Assembly: GCA_001970955.1 (NCBI GenBank)
Contig: MPUH01001177.1
Span: 1 to 22,004, forward strand
DNA: 22,004 nt
From: Stentor coeruleus
Taxonomy: Eukaryota; Ciliophora; Heterotrichea; Heterotrichida; Stentoridae
Reading direction: 5' to 3'
The notes beneath the pieces were generated by a model. It was not told where the DNA came from and ran no database searches. It saw only the letters and a list, made by a program, of their open reading frames with translations. Position numbers and translations under genes: made by a program. Shown here piece after piece: positions 17,088 to 22,004 of this stretch (positions are counted from its first letter, which is position 1; each line of letters starts with the position of its first letter).

Positions 17088-19194
17088 CTAATTAGTGATA
17101 TTTGGAATAGGAACAACTTTATTAAGGAAGCCCCATATAACAGCTTCTCCTTCAAGGTCTCCTTGACCAAAATGACCACCTTCAGTAATATTCAAGGCGA
17201 TATTCTTATCACAAATGCTCATTGATTGTCTTGGCAAAGCTTTACTTCTCAAGCGTTTGATATATTTTAATATAGTCGGAAAGGACACCCTCGAGTCATT
17301 TACGCTTCCTGTAACTAATATTGGAGGATATTCAGCATAGGCTATATTATCATATGGAGCATAGCTTCTGATTTCATCATAGATTTTAGGGTCCTATATA
17401 AGCAAATACCTTAATCGGATCACCCCATTCATCTCTATCTGTAACTGATAAAGGGAGATCTTCATTGAGCATCTCTGTCAAAGGGTCCACAAAAGGCACT
17501 TCTAATATCATAGCTGCATATAATAAAGGGCGTAAGTTAAGGACCTGAGCCATAAGCATTCCTCCAGCTGAAGACCCATAGCCTGCTAAAAACTTTGGTT
17601 GGGTATACTTTTCTTTAATTAAAAAAGCACTGCAAGCTAGCATATCTATAAAAGATAGGTATTTTTTTTCTTTTGTTGCAGCTTTATGCCATGCCATACC
17701 AAGCTCCCCTTCCCCTCTAACATGTGCATTTGCTATTATCCACCCTTCTTCAGCCGCAGTCACTTCTGAGAATTTAAATCCATGGTCGCATTTTTCACCA
17801 TAAGCCCCATAGCCTTTGATCAAGACTCTATTTTTCCTATCTTTTAATATATCTTTGTGGTGGAATAAAGTCATTGGTACTATAATCCCATCTTCTGATG
17901 GAACCTCTAAGCGAGTTGTCACAAAGTTGTTAAGTTTTAGAGGTGCACCAGTGATCTTTTTACTGTTCGTAACTCTAACTTGTTGGGTTTTCATATTATA
18001 GACTAAAGTATCTTCATATACCGAAGGAGAAGAGTAAACAACTGTGAATTCCTCTGAATTATAGTCTAAATTAGTCCCTGGATGTATTGAGAATATAGAT
18101 TCTTGTTTATGAAAAGGCATATTATGAGTTTTTCCATTAGTAAGATCGTATATTTTAATTACTGGAACCCCTTTGTGCCTACAATATACGACAATATTAA
18201 ACTCATACATGTCAACTTCATCTATACAAAAATCTCCTTCAAGGATCACTTCAGCTTGGCTTAAATTTGACCCGACAGGGAACTTAATAAGCTTGAACTC
18301 TGGACTATCGTGATTGGTTATCACATAAAAGTACCCTTTATTATGTTCTAAATAGTATCTGATATTCGGCTGTTTGCTTATAATTTTCATAGGAATTCCA
18401 TTGTTCCTATCAATCACTGTCACTTCTGATGATACTCTTGACATGCTATACAAAATTGTATATTTTTTGTCTTTAGTTTCATTCATTTCTAAGTAAAATG
18501 CTTCATTGGTTTCTTCAAGGAGCTTTTTGTCTTGCTCTTGTTTTGTACCTAGCTTATGAAATGCGATCTAGTTTTGAATTACTATTGAAGGACGATTTGT
18601 GTTGTCAGGTATTGTGTAGTAGAAACCAGATGAGTCTTTGTTCCATGCAACGCTTGAACCTAGAGGTAGACTATCCTATATAAATATTACAATAATTTTC
18701 CCTTTCTTGATATCTTTAACAAACACGCTTGGCCTATCATTACAATGAAGGTCAACTATTGCAATAATTTTATTTTCATCATCGCTTATCCTTATTATTG
18801 GTTCTCCTAAAGCATTTCGGTTTTTTTCACTCATTTTTTTAACATCAGGGATATCTAATAGAGAAAACACCTGCTCTTGGCCTCCTGTTTCTTGATTTGT
18901 CCTAATAATGCTATATGGTGGTTCTGGCGTTGGAGTGTAATAATATTTACCTATTATTTCGCCAGTGTTAACACCTGAATCAAGCTTTCTTGAGTTAAGT
19001 CTTTTGAGAAATTCATTGTATTCAGGTTTAATGTTATTGAAAAGTTGTTTGAAATTTTCGTTTTCTTTGTTGATGAGTTGCTTCTAATTTTTGGTTACTG
19101 TGACTATTTGAGATGTAGAGTTGATGTACCAGTTCTCATCGATTCTAATACGACCGTGAAGATGCTGTACAGCAGCTTTGAGTCTCATAGCCAT
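17088..19194 (-). CDS. Oligopeptidase B (prolyl oligopeptidase family, S9), 681 aa, four tiny introns
   Basis: This is a cytosolic serine peptidase that cuts short peptides after Arg or Lys. There are five exons: 19194-19099, 19083-18691, 18675-18583, 18567-17410 and 17393-17088, joined by introns of 15, 15, 15 and 16 nt, all phase 0. Spliced, the length is 681, close to the 686 I recall for bacterial oligopeptidase B. The N-terminus has HGRIRIDENWY (matching HGxxRxDxYYW) and KENENF. A beta-propeller fills the middle. The hydrolase domain shows KGYGAYG, ANAHVRGEGELG, the nucleophile in GSSAGG (about S527), Asp in VNDSRV (D613) and His in EGGHFG (H654), so the triad is intact. The start is the ATG at 19194 (19188 is possible); an earlier ATG at 19250 runs into TAG. 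It ends in tandem TAG TAG. Confidence 0.9.
17394..17409 (-). other. 16-nt intron 4 of the oligopeptidase B gene
   Basis: The minus-strand sequence is GTATTTGCTTATATAG. Removing it joins GDPIK to DPKIYDEIRSY in frame. Retention shifts the frame and reaches TAA eight codons after the splice site. Confidence 0.9.
18568..18582 (-). other. 15-nt intron 3 of the oligopeptidase B gene
   Basis: The minus-strand sequence is GTAATTCAAAACTAG, phase 0. Its last three bases are an in-frame TAG. Splicing joins NRPSI to IAFHKLGT, matching the family. Confidence 0.88.
18676..18690 (-). other. 15-nt intron 2 of the oligopeptidase B gene
   Basis: The minus-strand sequence is GTAATATTTATATAG, phase 0, ending in an in-frame TAG. 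Splicing joins KKGKII to DSLPLGSS. Confidence 0.92.
19084..19098 (-). other. 15-nt intron 1 of the oligopeptidase B gene
   Basis: The minus-strand sequence is GTAACCAAAAATTAG, phase 0, ending in an in-frame TAG. Splicing joins STSQIVT to KQLINKENENF. Confidence 0.88.
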
Positions 19195-19504
19195 TTTCTT
19201 ATTAGCTTTAGTAATATTCAACTGCTAATTTTTTTCTGTATAAGCCTCAAACATTTATTATATTTTCTTAATAGGGTCTCCTTAGTTTTATAATCTTAAT
19301 AATCTAGCATTTTCACTTAAAGCAATTTCAATTCTCGAATAAAATATCATAAGATTTATTTAGATATAGCATATAATACAAACCTTATTTGAAAAATTCA
19401 CTTTCAATATCCNATTTATTTAGATATAGCATATAATACAAACCTTATTTGAAAAATTCACTTTCAATATCCTATATTTAATCTACACAACACAATATTA
19501 CTAT
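19195..19504. other. Intergenic region with assembly join
   Basis: These 310 bases separate the oligopeptidase start from the stop of the next minus-strand gene. They include the oligopeptidase promoter and leader, and the duplicated 59-bp segment around the N at 19413. No gene is seen. Confidence 0.6.
19354..19472. repeat. Two identical 59-bp copies flanking a single N (assembly join)
   Basis: Positions 19354-19412 and 19414-19472 are identical over 59 bases and separated only by an N at 19413. A perfect repeat meeting exactly at an ambiguous base is the mark of two contig ends that overlap but were joined with a token gap, so the true sequence probably has one copy. Confidence 0.9.
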
Positions 19505-20011
19505 TTAACTTGAAGAACTAGAACTGCTTGATTCTGAATACTCATCAATCAGATACCCTTTTGAGTTACTTTGAGCATAGCAAACTTCAGCAGAGTGTCC
19601 CTTTCTTCCACATCTAAAGCACAACAAATCTGTATAGCATGTGACAATTTTGTGTTTAATCATGTTATCAATATAAGACAGAGTCATCGGACTTAGAAAT
19701 ATATCTGGGAAAATATCGCTTCTTATGTTTTGTATACCATAATTCTGCATCATTTCAATTGAGGTTTTAAAGCAAGTCCAAAAAGCTTCATGCTCGTTTT
19801 CACATTCAATAATTGTAACTTCGCCTGACTGCTCTAGACCTATGTTTTTGATGTAGTCTTTGTCTTGAGCTTTTTTATAGTTATCTTCTCTATCATAAGC
19901 GATGTAGTATTTGTCTTGTTTTAAAAATAACACCCAAACTGCCCATGTGTTCCCAGAACTATTCGGCCCAAGATTCCGTCTTTTTGTCCCCATTTTAGAA
20001 AATAATAACAT
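19505..20011 (-). CDS. Zinc-knuckle protein with degenerate GIY-YIG-like domain, 168 aa
   Basis: The N-terminal part (about 22-115) contains WVLFLKQDKYYIAYD, resembling the core of GIY-YIG nuclease domains (VYVLxLxxGKYYVGKT), followed by a helix with EMMQNYGIQNIRSDIF. In protists and large DNA viruses a similar module often precedes a zinc knuckle; that comparison is from memory. The key YYIG glycine is Ala and no catalytic Arg follows, so nuclease activity is unlikely. The CCHC zinc knuckle CFRCGRKGHSAEVC uses Cys131, Cys134, His139 and Cys144 and probably binds RNA or single-stranded DNA. The protein ends in a run of eight serines. The start is the first ATG (20011); the ATG at 19993 (MGTKRRN) is equally possible. 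The frame is open upstream to 20077 but only to a TTG. Stop TAA. Confidence 0.75.
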   Translation of the reverse strand: MLLFSKMGTKRRNLGPNSSGNTWAVWVLFLKQDKYYIAYDREDNYKKAQDKDYIKNIGLEQSGEVTIIECENEHEAFWTCFKTSIEMMQNYGIQNIRSDIFPDIFLSPMTLSYIDNMIKHKIVTCYTDLLCFRCGRKGHSAEVCYAQSNSKGYLIDEYSESSSSSSSS

Positions 20012-20278
20012 TTTTGATTGCAATAACTTTTTAGAATATTTTATTATAGAAATAAGAACATTTCCCTTATAGCTCAATTTCCTAACTACTATAGCACATT
20101 ATCTTACGAATCTCTTTTAAGACGCTATTTATAAACAAAAAAATATTAATTCACAACTAAAGCACCTTTTTTATAGTTGCTATATGCCAAAATTTTTAAT
20201 TTTATACATTATGATATATATTCTTTCCTAAATCAATGTCTTTCATTAAATAACTACCAAAAAATTTTAATAAGTAAA

Positions 20279-21859
20279 TTAGTTATCCTTATACCACTTT
20301 TGTCTCTCCCCATTCTTCCATAATCCTCTTTTAACGTCTCCATTTGGTGATGTATAAAATCCTTCTCCATGCTGTACTCCTCTTTCCCATTTACCTTTAA
20401 ATACTCTTCCATCAGGCCAATGCAATTCTCCAAACCCGAATTTTTCATCGTCTTGATAATATCCTTCATATTTTCTTCCATCTGGCCAAGTAAAAACTCC
20501 TTTTCCATTAAGCTTACCATTTGCGAACTCTCCAACATATATTCTCCCATCAGCCCATATATATTTTCCTCTTCCTGACATAAGGTTATTATGAAAAGTA
20601 CCTTCATAAATGCTGTTATTATTCCATATAAATCTTCCATGGCCTTCTTTAACTCCTCTTTCCCAAGAACCTTCATAACGCGAACCATCAACCCATTCTT
20701 CAATACCAAATCCATAAGGCAAATCATCTTGGAACTGTCCAGAATACTTAACTCCATTAAAATGATAGTAAGTCCCGTCACCGAATGCTTTTCCATCATA
20801 GAAATCGCCTTCATAAACATCTCCTAGACGATGGATAAGACGACCAAAACCATTAAGTTTATCATCGTGGAGGCTTCCAGAATATTGAACACCTTCAGGC
20901 CAGACCATTACTCCTTTACCTTCTTTGCAGTTCTTTTTTTTATTCCATTCACCCTTGTAGATGTATTCTGTTGAACTTCCATCAATTCTCATTTCGGTAA
21001 GAACTTGAGCTTCTTTTCGTTGAGGTCTAACTTGAAAATCGAGAGGCTGCTTTTCTATTTTGCCTTGATCATTTTTTTCAAAAAAGTAGCCTTGATCACT
21101 AACTGTAGTTAATCTACCTAGTCTTCCTTCAACTGCATTAATGTGAGGATAGAGTTTGAAAAACTCAGTGAGCTTCTGTTCAGATGTCTTTTCGCCAACA
21201 CGCTTGCTCCCAATGTCTTCTGTTTTCCCAAGAACCTGTGCGATTGCATTGAAAGTGGAGATTTTAGTTATGCGCTGCTTGGACTCTGATGCCCCTTTCA
21301 TCGCAACTTCTGAGATGTATTTTATCATGAGCTCAAATATACTTGTTGTATCATCGTCTATTTCATCATGGTATAGGACTTCTCCTACCGTTGATTCAAG
21401 AAGGTTGCATCCAGCATAGAATGGGTCTTCTTCATCGTCAAGATTTGGTGGGGGAACAAGCCTAGTTTTTTCAAAGTCTGTGACCAAATTCATAATCTGA
21501 CGTATTTTAAGTTTGTCATTATAAATCCGGTCTATCCAAGACTCGATTTGAGAAATCCTCAATGTCATTTCCTGGGAATGTTTAAGATTTTCATTTTCAA
21601 AAGTATATTTTACACCTAAAGGCTTCACACCAAAGGTTATAGTAAAGTAAACTTTAACAGTTGCCAAAGGAACTGGCTGAGAAGAAGTAGGTTTACTAAA
21701 CTCAGCAACATACCTAAATAATATTTACATAAAATCAGTATAGTTTCTATCTCGGTATTTCACTATTGAATAGTATCTCTCGCTCCAAGATTTGACTAAT
21801 TTTTCAACTATTTCTTGTCCTTCAGTTACCCAGTTTTGTTCAAGAAGAGAATTCGCCAT
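20279..21859 (-). CDS. MORN-repeat protein, 521 aa, one 15-nt intron
   Basis: There are two exons, 21859-21729 and 21713-20279. The 15-nt intron between them would otherwise give an immediate TAA. The first 290 residues form a domain I cannot name; it has acidic and aromatic blocks (LVPPPNLDDEEDPFY near 130-144, TEGQEIVEKLV near 13-23). From about 296 to 514 come some ten MORN units of about 23 residues, each starting with Y.G.W or similar (YKGEW, YSGSL, YEGDF, YSGQF, YEGSW, YEGTF, YVGEF, YEGYY, FKGKW, then a partial). MORN arrays form beta-hairpin rods that bind lipid or scaffold cytoskeletal and ciliary structures, so a cortical or ciliary role is plausible but inferred. It is the last gene before the telomere, transcribed inward. 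Stop TAA. Confidence 0.92.
21714..21728 (-). other. 15-nt intron in the MORN gene
   Basis: The minus-strand sequence is GTAAATATTATTTAG, splitting a codon as AT|G. Splicing joins NYTDFM to YVAEFSKP. If retained, the next codon reads TAA. Confidence 0.9.
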
Positions 21860-21944
21860 TTATATTATTTAAGCTTTTAATTTTTGTGTTTACCTCTGGA
21901 TTTGATTAGCTAATTTATATAATTTTTATACTTATCGGGGGTTC
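21860..21944. promoter_or_regulatory. 85-bp subtelomeric spacer with presumed MORN-gene promoter
   Basis: Only 85 bases separate the MORN start codon from the telomeric repeats. They are AT-rich, with a GGGGG run at 21937-21941 just before the array. No motif can be named. The promoter and leader must fit here unless they extend into the telomere. Confidence 0.45.
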
Positions 21945-22004
21945 TTAGGGTGTTAGGGTGTTAGGGTGTTAGGGTGTTAGGGTGTTAGGGTGTTAGGGTG
22001 TTAG
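21945..22004 (+). repeat. Telomere, (TTAGGGTG) x 7.5
   Basis: Sixty bases of perfect 8-mer TTAGGGTG run to the end of the window, G-rich strand toward the 3' end, as expected at a right chromosome end. The complement is the CCCTAACA repeat of heterotrich ciliates (Stentor, Blepharisma). The array may be cut short by assembly. Confidence 0.97.

Noticed and set aside
18568..19086. In-frame UAG codons in the oligopeptidase B gene, suggesting readthrough or UAG read as Gln
   Set aside because: Both TAGs within the gene are the last three bases of 15-nt GTA...TAG introns (18568-18582 and 19084-19098). Removing them keeps frame and gives a full-length enzyme.
19250..19350. N-terminal extension of oligopeptidase B reaching ATGs at 19250 or 19350
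   Set aside because: The frame contains several TAA and TAG codons not explained by 15-nt introns, and family similarity begins only after 19194.
20254..20820. Open frames overlapping the MORN gene on both strands
   Set aside because: They follow the MORN repeat periodicity in the wrong frame, giving low-complexity Met/Lys/Glu-rich or Ser/Ile-rich text. They are shadows of the real gene.
1..22004. Blepharisma as the source organism
   Set aside because: Telomere and intron size fit both genera, but the absence of any UGA at roughly 59 Trp positions favours a standard-code heterotrich such as Stentor. It is not fully excluded.

Overview
The window is the right-hand end of a macronuclear chromosome or contig from a heterotrich ciliate, most likely Stentor. 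Four things support this. The last 60 bases are a (TTAGGGTG)n array, the G-rich strand of the heterotrich CCCTAACA telomere. Six introns of only 15-16 nt, all GTA...TAG, can be placed by protein continuity. The DNA is AT-rich. All of roughly 59 Trp codons in ten intact genes are TGG with no in-frame TGA, which fits Stentor's standard code better than Blepharisma, where UGA is Trp. The assignment rests on sequence features and recalled family knowledge, not on a database search.

Layout. The left end (1-1786) is a gene graveyard: a 5'-truncated, frameshifted CCT-alpha (TCP1) fragment on the minus strand, then shreds of unidentified decayed coding sequence. Next come a complete calcium-dependent protein kinase (1787-3283, +), a DHHC palmitoyltransferase with one 15-nt intron (3938-4948, -), about 1 kb of AT-rich spacer, a short-chain dehydrogenase whose catalytic Tyr is Phe (6013-6927, +), a kinase-fold protein lacking the catalytic residues (7445-9445, +), and an importin-beta family receptor (9442-12525, -) whose stop codon overlaps that of the pseudokinase. 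A decayed FOP/CEP43-like centrosomal gene (12590-13221, +) is wedged directly upstream of a CDC50-family flippase subunit (13241-14212, +). A stand-alone E2 of the BIRC6/UBE2O class follows (14378-15778, +).

The telomere-proximal third is all on the minus strand: an EF-hand-like pseudogene broken by stops, a frameshift and a 149-bp very AT-rich insertion between 7-bp direct repeats (16253-17076); an intact oligopeptidase B with four tiny introns (17088-19194); an assembly join with one N between two identical 59-bp copies (19354-19472); a zinc-knuckle protein with a degenerate GIY-YIG-like domain (19505-20011); and a MORN-repeat protein (20279-21859) whose start codon is only 85 bp from the telomeric repeats.

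The genes do not form one pathway. They are ordinary eukaryotic signalling, membrane and transport genes interspersed with decayed copies. The most unusual signals are the precise, frame-restoring AT-rich insertion in the EF-hand pseudogene (possibly a retained internal eliminated sequence), the rule that every intron would introduce an in-frame stop if retained, and the very short distances between genes and between gene and telomere.
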